Shown here piece by piece: positions 8,178-15,700 of a stretch of DNA of 48,304 bases (its first letter is position 1; every line of letters starts with the position of its first letter). Under the pieces are notes generated by a model. It was not told the DNA's origin. It made no database searches and saw nothing but the letters and a program-made list of their open reading frames with translations. The DNA comes from Bacillota bacterium (lineage in GTDB: Bacteria; Bacillota; Sulfobacillia; Sulfobacillales; Sulfobacillaceae): contig JAKACM010000027.1 of the NCBI GenBank assembly GCA_021821465.1, positions 1-48,304 of the forward strand. The letters are read 5' to 3'. The position numbers and the translations under genes are program-made.

Positions 8178-10120
8178 ATAGTCCCGTATTTCGCACCCTG
8201 CTGCAGCCTCAAGCGTCAACCCTTTTTCTGGTTATCCTGAGGGCACGACAGCTAGCTGTCGTGGCTCAATTTCCAAAAGTAGACAGGTTAGGCGTTGAAC
8301 CCCTGTGAGGTCCTGCAGGACTCGATGCGTCTGGTTCTGAAGCCGATAACGAATGAGGGTGATCGGCGTGAGAAGTTCTTTGATCCGTTTGGTGGAGGGA
8401 GCCTCTTGCAGTTGACCATTGGGGTAAGGCAACGACACACCCCATCGTAAGGCATTGCGCCGGGCCACGGCCTGCATCACATGCCATAACAATAAGGCCA
8501 TATAGACGACATACACATAGGCTGTGAGTTTTCTCGGATCCTTGAGAAAAACCGGGGCCACGGTCAGAGGCCCTTTGAGCGTGGCATGCGTGCCTTCGAC
8601 TACCCATTCCTGGTTATAGGCTGCGAGCAATTCCTCAGCGGTTCGGTGGGAATCGTGGGCAATGAGGACGAAAGTCCGTCGTTTGAGATGCTCCTGCTCC
8701 ACCCATGCCTGCTGTACGGTCTGCCGCTGAACCACCCAGGCCCACTCGATGACCGTTTCTAACGGACCACCCCCCTGACGGCGCCGCCGTCGGGATCCGG
8801 TGATCAATGTGGCCTGCACGGCCCACCACTTCAGAGCGGACTGGGATTGTTGCCAGGTCTCCCATGCTTGGTGCGCGTCCGCCTCGGAAGCAAAGCGTTG
8901 ACGGCTGAATTTTCGCGCAGCGTGATCCAGCCGCACCGCAGCAGTTTCCAGATCATGGGTGATACTCGCCTCCGCTTTAGCCCGTAACGCCGAGGATTCG
9001 ACCACAACCAGGCGGTGAGTATGCCCGGCTACCACTCCGGAGGTTTCCCAGATGCGATAAGAGGCGCCCTCAGGGCGCCGAGCCAGGCGTCCCACGGTGG
9101 TCCAGTTCGACGATGGGGCTTGAGCTGAAGCCATTTTGGCCGTGGTTGTCAAGGTGTAGGTATTAGGTAGACGGGACACAAAGTGGATAGATTCCCGGTA
9201 CATCTGATCCACCGTCTCGTCATTAATCAGTTTGGAATCCGCCACAAACAGCACGTCCGGGAAACGCGTCAACGACTCTCTCAGTGCGATTAACACCTGA
9301 CGGTCCCATCGGGTGTCATCGAGATTGCCATCATTGACATCGACCCAGATGGGAATGCCGTCGGGGCGCGTCACCGCGCCTAAGACCAGTTGTTTGCAGT
9401 CCGGGTGGCCATCTTTGTTATAGCCCCACCACGGCTTTGCCGTGAGAGGAGGGGCGAGTAAAGCCGTGGTGGGGGACGGATCCGTCCCGATGGGGTTGTT
9501 CGTCGCCGCATAGGCCCCTTGCAAGGTCAAACTCGTCGTGTCAGCATGGACTTCTGGGGCCTCCTCCAGGTCATAGACGGCCCGAACATGCGTACTCAAG
9601 TCCGCGAACAGGGCCGCTGGGTGGGCCGCATGCAGCTTCAGCAAAGCTCGGCCCAAGGCATCATCGGTGAAATCGTGGGCCTGGACCCCTGCTCCGAACA
9701 GAACTTCACAGTCGAGGGGCTCAAAGAGTTCTTCCATGCGATATAAGGCACAGGGATCGATCAAAAACCCCAAGATCAGAGCCCACACACGAAGACCGGG
9801 GGACCGGTGACATTGGGCCGGATCCCAGGCCACTCGAGCATTGAGCCACTTCACTAGCCCGATACGGTCTGCGACTCGGGCGGCCGCAGCCGCCCATCCC
9901 ATCGGCTGGGCACAGAGAAACTGGGGTGATTCACAGGAATGCGTTGGTGTTTTCATACTTCAGGTATTCGTCACGGAAGCCTCCTTCTCCTTTGCGGAAT
10001 ATTCTGACTATTTATAGATTCATTCTTGTCCTTCAAACAGAGCTGATGCCCGTCACAACCTGATCGTCAACCATATTCTTACAGATAAACATTTGGTCGG
10101 GGTGCGAAATACGGGATAGT
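8178..10120. mobile_element. Complete IS1634-type insertion sequence (8183-10115) with 5-bp target duplication
   Basis: The left end CCCGTATTTCGCACCC (8183-8198) recurs as its exact reverse complement at 10100-10115, giving perfect 16-bp terminal inverted repeats. Directly outside lie identical pentamers ATAGT at 8178-8182 and 10116-10120, the expected target-site duplication. The element is therefore 1933 bp and carries a single transposase gene on the minus strand. Clean ends and an intact gene point to a recent insertion. Joining the flanks does not restore an obvious gene, so it seems to have landed in the non-coding region upstream of the epimerase gene. Confidence 0.9.
8232..9956 (-). 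CDS. DDE transposase, IS1634-like
   Basis: 574-residue transposase. Likely catalytic residues are Asp139 (VHADTTSLTL), Asp240 (LFVADSKLI) and Glu454 (EWVVEGTHATLKG). The last motif shows the E-x6-K arrangement of IS4/IS1634 enzymes. The N-terminal 130 residues resemble the DUF4277 region found in this group. The frame is intact and fills the element between its inverted repeats. ATG start at 9956, with AAGGAGGCTTCC upstream on the coding strand. Function: excision and integration of the host element. Arg- and Gly-rich RRRRRQGGG near residue 390 lies in the insertion region between the second and third catalytic residues. Confidence 0.9.
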   Translation of the reverse strand: MKTPTHSCESPQFLCAQPMGWAAAAARVADRIGLVKWLNARVAWDPAQCHRSPGLRVWALILGFLIDPCALYRMEELFEPLDCEVLFGAGVQAHDFTDDALGRALLKLHAAHPAALFADLSTHVRAVYDLEEAPEVHADTTSLTLQGAYAATNNPIGTDPSPTTALLAPPLTAKPWWGYNKDGHPDCKQLVLGAVTRPDGIPIWVDVNDGNLDDTRWDRQVLIALRESLTRFPDVLFVADSKLINDETVDQMYRESIHFVSRLPNTYTLTTTAKMASAQAPSSNWTTVGRLARRPEGASYRIWETSGVVAGHTHRLVVVESSALRAKAEASITHDLETAAVRLDHAARKFSRQRFASEADAHQAWETWQQSQSALKWWAVQATLITGSRRRRRQGGGPLETVIEWAWVVQRQTVQQAWVEQEHLKRRTFVLIAHDSHRTAEELLAAYNQEWVVEGTHATLKGPLTVAPVFLKDPRKLTAYVYVVYMALLLWHVMQAVARRNALRWGVSLPYPNGQLQEAPSTKRIKELLTPITLIRYRLQNQTHRVLQDLTGVQRLTCLLLEIEPRQLAVVPSG

Positions 10121-10493
10121 GCATTTCCCAATGTCTTCAATGTATACAGCTTGGTGTCCATGATTTTCATCATAAAGCCCTGCGCAATCCGCAAACTTTA
10201 GCATTCTGACATGCTTTACCCGGCTAATCAAACCCACAAACGGGGTGACTTTTTCAGCTTAGGAAGGTTCGTTGACGATCCATTCGTTTTGAGAATAGGC
10301 AAGTTTGCCCGGGATTTCACTTGTCAGATAGTTCACCGTCTATTGTTCAATATTACATATATTTAAGTTGAATTCTTAACCTGCGAAGCATATCGTCGGT
10401 ATTAATCCATTGTACACCCATAGGGTCACACACATGGGGATCTTGACCTTGGTTCCCCCTTTGCACTCCACTTTAATTCTTCCTATAGACAAA
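10121..10493. other. Non-coding stretch beside the IS right end
   Basis: AT-rich sequence with no supported gene. It follows the target duplication and runs to the stop codon of the APH-like gene on the other strand. I see no strong hairpin with a T-run that would terminate that gene. Confidence 0.4.
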
Positions 10494-11450
10494 TCATTGG
10501 ATTTGGATAATAAAAAACCGGGATAAGCTAGCCCTCGACATCTTTAAAGAACCTTCGCCAATGTTTGTTGTAACGTTTCTATACGTCGAAGTTGTTTCTT
10601 TGCTTCCGTAGCATTTGGTGATTCGTACAAAAATACAATTGCCCAGCATAACCGCTGTGTCCAGCCGCAAGATGAGCTCGGTAGCCTTTTTTACTTGAGC
10701 AAGAGGGTTACAGGCATATCCCTTAAGAACCTGGTCGTTGAGTAGCCCATACTCCCTAAGCCGAGCAAACTCTACCGCAGGATGACCGATTGCACTATTA
10801 CTCCAATCTATCAGCGAACGGATAGCGCCACGGCAGGTAAGCACATTTTCCGGCCGTAAGTCCATGTGCAGCAGACTTCTCCGTGAACTGACTGGTGCCA
10901 ATGCACGAAGGACATCCGATCGATCCGGTAAAGGCAGGACTTTGTCGGACCAGTTCCGGATGAAGGACATCCGTTGATCGAGGCGACGGCATATATGCTC
11001 GGCAAAATCACTTCCAATCAATATGTAAGGCATGGTCTCGGGTAGATCGATGTCGTGTAACTGTCTTAAGATTTGTCCTAAGGAATAACTATTGGGAGTG
11101 CTGTCATCGTGACTGACAAACCGCGTTGCAAGAAAATCGATGTGGTTATCGCTAACCAATCCGAAATACCGAGGGGCAGCGCCAAACTGTTTTTGATTGA
11201 GCAATTCGTAAATAGCCGCTTCCTTTTGCAGAACATGACGGTAATTTACCTCCGGATCATTGGGATTTTTTGCAATCCGCATGAACGGCACCCGGATAGC
11301 GAGAGCTCCGTGTCTGTTAGATTGAACCTCGAATATTAAGGCTTCTAAACCCCGCTCAGCTATCCCCATTGAATTGACTTCCCAATGAGGATAATGCTTT
11401 CCGAGTGCCGTCCAAAGACGGGTTGTGATATCAACTTCCGCCTCACTCAT
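10494..11450 (-). CDS. APH-family phosphotransferase (aminoglycoside/choline-kinase-like)
   Basis: 318 residues with the protein-kinase-like fold of the aminoglycoside phosphotransferase family. The catalytic loop HMDLRPEN at 195-202 gives the base Asp197 and the metal-binding Asn202. IDWSNSAIGHP from 214 gives the second metal Asp215. An upstream basic residue in AIRVPF may bind ATP. Family members phosphorylate small alcohols: antibiotics, choline, homoserine or fructosamine. The substrate cannot be named here. It is monocistronic, lying between an IS element and a tnpB element, so it may be accessory. Start chosen at the ATG at 11450; the upstream GATGGTGG is only a moderate ribosome site. 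Confidence 0.75.
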   Translation of the reverse strand: MSEAEVDITTRLWTALGKHYPHWEVNSMGIAERGLEALIFEVQSNRHGALAIRVPFMRIAKNPNDPEVNYRHVLQKEAAIYELLNQKQFGAAPRYFGLVSDNHIDFLATRFVSHDDSTPNSYSLGQILRQLHDIDLPETMPYILIGSDFAEHICRRLDQRMSFIRNWSDKVLPLPDRSDVLRALAPVSSRRSLLHMDLRPENVLTCRGAIRSLIDWSNSAIGHPAVEFARLREYGLLNDQVLKGYACNPLAQVKKATELILRLDTAVMLGNCIFVRITKCYGSKETTSTYRNVTTNIGEGSLKMSRASLSRFFIIQIQ

Positions 11451-11646
11451 GCAGCCACCATCTCAAAACAACAGCGCATATTGCCCCCATCAATGTCGAT
11501 TGAAACCATTTGCAGCTATGTCCTCCCGCCTTTTCTCATGGTGTTAAACCACAGACTGCTGCTTGGGGATTGTTGACTCGGCAAGGACAGGCTTGATTCT
11601 TTTGAACCCCTAGACTGACCGAAAATTTCTTCTATAACATCTTTAT
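11451..11646. other. Short non-coding stretch
   Basis: No supported gene. It probably carries the promoter of the APH-like gene on the minus strand, but no clear boxes are seen. Confidence 0.3.
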
Positions 11647-11835
11647 CTATTCCATTATGTGACGCGCAATAAAATCCCACAACCCAGAAAACCTGGCTCC
11701 TCCCAAAAAGCGCAAAGTCTTGAACCTTGGCATGATGTGATATTTGCTGTGACGACGATGCAAATTATTTATCACCTTTGCGAATGAAGGTTTCGCAGCT
11801 TCTGAGAGCAAGCGGATATCTTCATCCGATCTCAC
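11647..11835 (-). pseudogene. Possible C-terminal remnant of a gene cut by the tnpB element
   Basis: A minus-strand frame of 62 codons ends at 11647 and stays open upstream straight into the hairpin that marks the left end of the tnpB element. It has no ribosome site of its own. The sequence is basic, with a final segment GGARFSGLWDFIARHIME that looks protein-like, but I do not recognise the family. It contains no membrane helix, so it is not the missing part of the ABC permease on the other side of the element. It may also be chance. Confidence 0.25.
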
Positions 11836-11837
11836 GG

Positions 11838-11873
11838 CGCGGAAACCCCGGCCTGAACGTCGGGGTTTCCGCG
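11838..11873. repeat. 13-bp perfect hairpin at the left end of the tnpB element
   Basis: CGCGGAAACCCCG (11838-11850) pairs exactly with CGGGGTTTCCGCG (11861-11873) around a 10-base loop. IS200/IS605-type elements carry such subterminal hairpins, which TnpA recognises. It sits about 55 bases before the tnpB start. No T-run follows on either strand, so a terminator role is less likely. Confidence 0.7.
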
Positions 11874-11927
11874 CGGTTCCCCTCTCTTTGAGTTGAGTTC
11901 TTAGTGGCGTAGTAGTAAAATGAGTCT

Positions 11928-13217
11928 GTGAAGACCATACTGACTGCCAAGCTCAAACTGCATACGACATCCGAGACCGGTCAAAGACTCCTGGATACCG
12001 CCAGGGCCTATCAAAACGCCCTCAACTATACGAGCCGGGTGGCCTTCGAGAATGGTAAGATGTCCAATCAGGTGAAACTCCACGGACTGGTCTATCCCGC
12101 ACTGCGGGAGCGTTTTGCGTTGCCTTCCCAACTGGCTTGTTCGGTATCGCGACAAGTGGGCGCCACCTTCAAAGGGTTGTGGACCAAGGTCAAACACAAT
12201 GCTTCCCACCGAAAGAGCGGCTATACCCAGAAGCGGTACCAGGGTTTGGACAAAGCTCCTGTCTTCACAGCGAATACCACCACCTTTACTTATCAACGGG
12301 ATTATCGGTTTAAGGCCGGGCAACAGGTGTCCATCACGACACTGGAGGGTCCGGTGGTTTTTAGCTACGAAGGCTACACAAAGCACCTTGACTTGATCCA
12401 AAAGGGTTCTTCGGGTGGAGTCACCTTGGGTGCCGCCAAACTTTGGCGTGATCCCAGGACCCAGCAGTTCTACCTGTTGGTCAGCTTGGCAGTAGAAACA
12501 CCGGACCCCACTCCGGAATCGTTAAAAGGCATTAAGGGTGCGGATTTGGGAGAACGGTATCTGGCGGTGACCACCACCCCCGGCAATACGACACAATTCT
12601 TCCCAGGGGGAGCTATCCGTCACAAGGGCGAGGCGTTTCAGCGCGTGCGTTCACGTCTTCAGTCAAAAGGCACTCGGGGCGCCAAGAGGCGACTACGCCA
12701 ATTGATGTTGCGAGAGAGACGGTTTAAGGCCGACGTAAACCACCGAATTGCCCAAGCCATTGTGGAGCCGGGGTTCCTGATTGGCCTGGAAGATCTGACC
12801 CGTATTCGGGAAAGGACCGCAGTGAGGGGCAAGAGGAATCGTAGACGCAGGGCGAAATGGGCGTTTGCCGAACTGGGGGCGTTTTTGTCTTACAAGGCGC
12901 AAGTCGTCGGGGGCTTCACCATAAAGGTTGATGCGGACTACACCTCGAAAGGGTGCCCGAACTGCGGACATGTCTCCGATAAGAACCGCCCGGGAAAGGG
13001 GCTAACTTTCCGCTGTGAAAATTGTGGCTTCACCCTCCACGCCGATTTGGTGGGGGCCCGAAATGTAACCTTACGAACGCTCCTCATTCGGCAGGACTGG
13101 ATGGGGACGGGGCTTTTGTCAACAGCCCCTGATGGGTCGGATACTGAAGCCAAAGCCAAGCGCCTGCAAAGGTTCTTGGAATTGCGGTGGAGTCCAGATC
13201 CAAGCCCCGGCCTTTAG
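11928..13217 (+). CDS. tnpB: TnpB-type RNA-guided nuclease of an IS605/IS1341-like element
   Basis: 429 residues. RuvC-like catalytic residues are all present: Asp206 in KGADLGERYLAV, Glu288 in LIGLEDLTR, and Asp373 in HADLVGARNV. A zinc ribbon is formed by Cys343/346 (CPNCG) and Cys363/366 (CENCG). A basic stretch (GKRNRRRRAKW, about 301-311) bridges the second RuvC motif and the ribbon. Known TnpB proteins cut DNA guided by an RNA made from the element's right end. No tnpA gene is present, so the element depends on one elsewhere or is stranded. GTG start with no good ribosome site, which is common for tnpB. The stop codon lies inside the right-end hairpin. Confidence 0.9.
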   Translation: MKTILTAKLKLHTTSETGQRLLDTARAYQNALNYTSRVAFENGKMSNQVKLHGLVYPALRERFALPSQLACSVSRQVGATFKGLWTKVKHNASHRKSGYTQKRYQGLDKAPVFTANTTTFTYQRDYRFKAGQQVSITTLEGPVVFSYEGYTKHLDLIQKGSSGGVTLGAAKLWRDPRTQQFYLLVSLAVETPDPTPESLKGIKGADLGERYLAVTTTPGNTTQFFPGGAIRHKGEAFQRVRSRLQSKGTRGAKRRLRQLMLRERRFKADVNHRIAQAIVEPGFLIGLEDLTRIRERTAVRGKRNRRRRAKWAFAELGAFLSYKAQVVGGFTIKVDADYTSKGCPNCGHVSDKNRPGKGLTFRCENCGFTLHADLVGARNVTLRTLLIRQDWMGTGLLSTAPDGSDTEAKAKRLQRFLELRWSPDPSPGL

Positions 13218-13223
13218 GCTGGG
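13206..13223. repeat. Right-end hairpin of the tnpB element, likely 3' part of the guide RNA scaffold
   Basis: CCCGGCCT (13206-13213) pairs with AGGCTGGG (13216-13223) with one G-T pair, and the tnpB stop TAG (13215-13217) lies inside. In IS605-type elements the guide (omega/re) RNA overlaps the 3' end of tnpB, ends at this border, and takes its guide from the sequence just outside. On that model the guide would be read from about 13224 onward, into the interrupted permease gene. The exact border is not fixed by the sequence alone. Confidence 0.55.
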
Positions 13224-13376
13224 ATCGTTGACGAAATAGAGCAATAAGACAATGCCTGCCGGCATAACGGCACTGACGATGACGTAGGGACGCCAGTTCC
13301 GCCGAAGCCTGGCAAATTGCATTCGCATGAGAACACGGAACATGACATCCCAAGAAGCTCGTCCCGAATTGCTCAT
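13224..13376 (-). pseudogene. ABC exporter permease, N-terminal fragment cut off by the tnpB element
   Basis: The ATG at 13376 overlaps the ATPase stop (ATGA), and the first 51 or so codons encode a cytosolic start rich in Arg (MQFARLRRNWRPY) followed by one membrane helix (VIVSAVMPAGIVLLLYFV). This is a typical beginning of an ABC-2-type permease, followed at once by the right border of the tnpB element. The frame then runs on into tnpB antisense sequence to 13119 and ends. No continuation of the permease exists on the far side of the element, so the gene has lost most of its length and the exporter cannot be complete. Confidence 0.75.
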
Positions 13377-14338
13377 GGCATTTCTTCCTCCCGGCTCTTG
13401 TGATCTTGATTCCAGGTTTGGCGAAGAGACAGATATGCGTCTTCCAGGGTCGGTTCTTTGACCTCAACTTGTTCGATGAGCCCCGGCTCATGCAACAAAC
13501 CGGCCAGGAGATGTAATGCCGGAATGCGGGAGAGGGTGAACTGAATTTTGTTGTCATGCCAAGTGACGACCGGCGTCTGATGGGCCAATTCTTCTTGGAT
13601 CCGAAGGAGTCCTTCGGATCCGGAAGCCACGCGGATGGTGATATTTAAGTTGTCACCGGCTTTTTGCCGTAAATCCAATGGTGAACCATCGTGGCGTATA
13701 CTGCCATGATGCATGATCAACACCCGGTCCAAGACCTTCTCTGCTTCCAGTACATTATGAGATACGAGTAAGATTATGCGTGAGGGATCCTTCAGACTTT
13801 CAATCATGTTCCACACTTGATGACGCATTAAGGGATCCAATTCATTGGTGGGTTCATCCCAGGCAATGACGGGAGTGGGGGCGACGACTATCGTCGCAAT
13901 GCCGACCAATCGGTGTTCTCCACCGGAGAGTCGGCTGACCAACTGGTTTCTTAAGGGGGTCAAGTCCAGGTTCTCCATCACTCTTTGAGTTTGAAGGCGA
14001 GCTCCAGGCCCCGACTGACCTCGCAGTAGTGCAGTGGCCCGGATAGCTTCTTCTACGGTCAAGTCACCCAGAGCCAAGGGATGCTGCGGGAGATAAGCGA
14101 TCTGGCTTTTCACCCATGCCTGGCCGGGAACGATCAGTCGTCCGTTCAGCTTGATGCGGCCTTGAGTAGTGCGACACGGACCTACCAGTTGTCGTAATAG
14201 GGTTGTTTTCCCGGCTCCGTTGGGTCCAAGAATGCCCACGATGCTTCCGCTTTTCACCTGCAAATGTATATCGCGATTAGCCCAGAGCGTACCATATCTC
14301 TTGGATAGGTGATCAAAGTTCAGAACAAGGGAAGGCAC
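13373..14338 (-). CDS. ABC transporter ATP-binding protein (ABC-2 exporter type)
   Basis: 321 residues. Walker A GPNGAGKTT at about 38-46, a slightly unusual signature LSGGEH in place of LSGGQ, Walker B VIAWDEPTNELD, and the H-loop SHN. A C-terminal extension of about 90 residues is typical of drug- or lipid-export ATPases of the CcmA/DrrA group. GTG start at 14338 with AAAGGAGG (14346-14353) upstream. An overlapping ATG in another frame is not the start. It is translationally coupled to the permease gene, which the tnpB element has destroyed, so the ATPase is probably an orphan unless it works with another permease. Confidence 0.88.
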   Translation of the reverse strand: MPSLVLNFDHLSKRYGTLWANRDIHLQVKSGSIVGILGPNGAGKTTLLRQLVGPCRTTQGRIKLNGRLIVPGQAWVKSQIAYLPQHPLALGDLTVEEAIRATALLRGQSGPGARLQTQRVMENLDLTPLRNQLVSRLSGGEHRLVGIATIVVAPTPVIAWDEPTNELDPLMRHQVWNMIESLKDPSRIILLVSHNVLEAEKVLDRVLIMHHGSIRHDGSPLDLRQKAGDNLNITIRVASGSEGLLRIQEELAHQTPVVTWHDNKIQFTLSRIPALHLLAGLLHEPGLIEQVEVKEPTLEDAYLSLRQTWNQDHKSREEEMP

Positions 14339-14353
14339 ATCGCTTCCTCCTTT

Positions 14354-14611
14354 AGCCTTTCAGCGAGATTTCCCTGCACCCTAGAGTCCGTCAGGATGTC
14401 TTTTTTCCCGGTTCCTCTTCGTTCTTTCCCAATCGAGGATAGCATGGTTCCAGGCCAAAATACGTGATTTCTCTCACGTATAATTCCTGGACAAAGAAAT
14501 CTTTATTTTGGTCCCGGACAACGGCGATCGGAATAATGGCAACCGCCACTTTTACAGTGGGATTTGATCAAGAGAATACGAACAAAACTCTGTCATGGAT
14601 CATAAAACGGC
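14354..14611. other. Intergenic stretch between ABC ATPase and Fe-S operon end
   Basis: No supported gene. It should hold the promoter of the minus-strand ABC ATPase gene. The operon on the same strand to its right ends with the terminator at 14612-14648. Confidence 0.35.
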
Positions 14612-14648
14612 CCGAAGGGCCTTCCCGAAAATCAAGAAGGCCCTTCGG
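14612..14648 (-). terminator. Rho-independent terminator of the Fe-S/polyferredoxin operon
   Basis: CCGAAGGGCCTTC (14612-14624) pairs perfectly with GAAGGCCCTTCGG (14636-14648) around an 11-base loop. On the minus strand the stem is followed by GTTTTATG, a short T-run. It lies 21 bases beyond the stop of the A-type carrier gene, the last gene of the operon. Confidence 0.8.
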
Positions 14649-14669
14649 AGGTGACGAATACACGAAAGA

Positions 14670-14999
14670 TTAGTGAGAACCGCCGCAGCCGCAACCTGAC
14701 CCGGATGCCAGTTGAGGACTCAGAATGTGAAACCCTTGCGTCATGGGATCCTCGGAATAGTCGATGGTTCCTCCATTAAGCTGAGTTTTTGCGTTCCGAT
14801 CCACCACCAGTTTAGGCCCTTGGGTCTTGATGACGGTATCGGTAAACCGTTTGTTGTCATCCCATTGCATCTGGAATCCGCCTTTGCCGCAGCCGCAGGA
14901 TGATCCGGCTGAAATTCGGATATAGCCGGCTAAGGGGTTTTGCGCCAGTTTTAACAAGGCCTTGGATGCGCTGGGAGTTATCTCCACATCTATCGCCAT
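14670..14999 (-). CDS. A-type Fe-S cluster carrier (HesB/IscA/ErpA family)
   Basis: 109 residues. The three cluster-binding Cys positions of the family are present: Cys35 and the C-terminal pair Cys103/Cys105 in GSGCGCGGSH. An extra Cys37 (SSCGCGKGG) creates a second CxC motif that standard IscA lacks. The start at 14999 has a near-perfect ribosome site, GGAGGTGAT, and the longer frame upstream overlaps the ferredoxin gene. Such carriers deliver [4Fe-4S] or [2Fe-2S] clusters to apoproteins. Being last in an operon of two ferredoxins and a polyferredoxin, it probably matures those proteins or the adjacent Nuo subunits. Confidence 0.88.
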   Translation of the reverse strand: MAIDVEITPSASKALLKLAQNPLAGYIRISAGSSCGCGKGGFQMQWDDNKRFTDTVIKTQGPKLVVDRNAKTQLNGGTIDYSEDPMTQGFHILSPQLASGSGCGCGGSH

Positions 15000-15004
15000 G
15001 GATA

Positions 15005-15283
15005 TCACCTCCGTAACTTGTCGTAATAATCCTGATTGATTTGAATGAATTTCCTGTCTTTCTCGCTTAAGTCCTCCTCCATGAATATCGCTCCCACCGG
15101 GCATTCCGGTACACATGCGCCGCAGTCAATGCAGACGTCCGGCTCGATGTAGAGTTGAGGTGTGTCTTGGTACATTTGATCGCCGTCCAGGGAAGAGGCC
15201 GGGTGGATGCAATCCACCGGGCAGACTTCCACGCAGCTTTGGTCTTTCGTGTCTTGACACAAATCGGTAATAACGTGGGCCAA
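15005..15283 (-). CDS. 7Fe/8Fe ferredoxin
   Basis: 92-residue soluble ferredoxin. The first motif is Cys9-x7-Cys17-x3-Cys21-Pro with a further Cys25. This is the layout of seven-iron ferredoxins, with a [3Fe-4S] site. The second is Cys51-x2-Cys54-x2-Cys57-x3-Cys61-Pro, a [4Fe-4S] site. The C-terminal extension is acidic, then basic. TTG start at 15283, with GGAGG seven bases upstream. It carries low-potential electrons and is a good candidate electron partner for the membrane polyferredoxin in the same operon or for the divergent Nuo complex, which lacks its NADH module. Confidence 0.88.
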   Translation of the reverse strand: MAHVITDLCQDTKDQSCVEVCPVDCIHPASSLDGDQMYQDTPQLYIEPDVCIDCGACVPECPVGAIFMEEDLSEKDRKFIQINQDYYDKLRR

Positions 15284-15351
15284 TGTCAGTCCTCCTCACC
15301 TGGGGAAATTTATGCTTTCACTGGTGTCAATGGATCGTTCGATGAGAATGC

Positions 15352-15678
15352 TTATTGAGATTGTCCGGCGAACACTTCTTCCTCTTCTTCGGCACCCTCG
15401 ACAGAAGCTTGAGCCGCCACTCGCGACTTTTTGGGTTTGCGGTTTTGGGCATAGATCTTGTCGCGCAATTCTTTATTGGCTTCTGCCCAAGGAGGCAGGG
15501 CAATGGCGCTGAAGGGGCACATTCTCTCACATGCTCCGCAAGCCCAGCAAAGATCTTCCGTGACTTCAACCCAGTTGTGCGCGAGATTCAGTTGAATAGC
15601 ATGGGTAACCCCACAAGCACGGGCGCACAATTCGCAGCCCACACATCGTTCATGATTGACGATTGCAATTGTAGCCAT
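15352..15678 (-). CDS. 2x[4Fe-4S] ferredoxin with acidic C-terminal tail
   Basis: 108 residues with two cysteine motifs: Cys12/15/18/22 and Cys44/47/50/54. The first motif lacks the usual proline after its last Cys (CGVTHAI), while the second has CPFSAI. The last 40 residues are a basic stretch (NRKPKKSR) followed by EEEEE, probably a disordered docking tail. AGGTGA precedes the ATG. It lies between the polyferredoxin gene (23 bases upstream) and the 7Fe ferredoxin gene (68 bases downstream), so it is co-transcribed with both. Resembles NapG/HycB-like electron-transfer subunits in cluster layout only. Confidence 0.85.
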   Translation of the reverse strand: MATIAIVNHERCVGCELCARACGVTHAIQLNLAHNWVEVTEDLCWACGACERMCPFSAIALPPWAEANKELRDKIYAQNRKPKKSRVAAQASVEGAEEEEEVFAGQSQ

Positions 15679-15700
15679 TTAATTCACCTCGCTCGGCAAT

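Noticed and set aside
8012..8308. Plus-strand 98-codon frame at the left end of the IS1634-type element
   Set aside because: It crosses the element border and the inverted repeat and overlaps the transposase gene antisense. No ribosome site.
13084..13557. 157-codon minus-strand frame over the tnpB/ABC junction
   Set aside because: Shadow frame running through the start of the permease and the end of the ATPase gene in the wrong phase.
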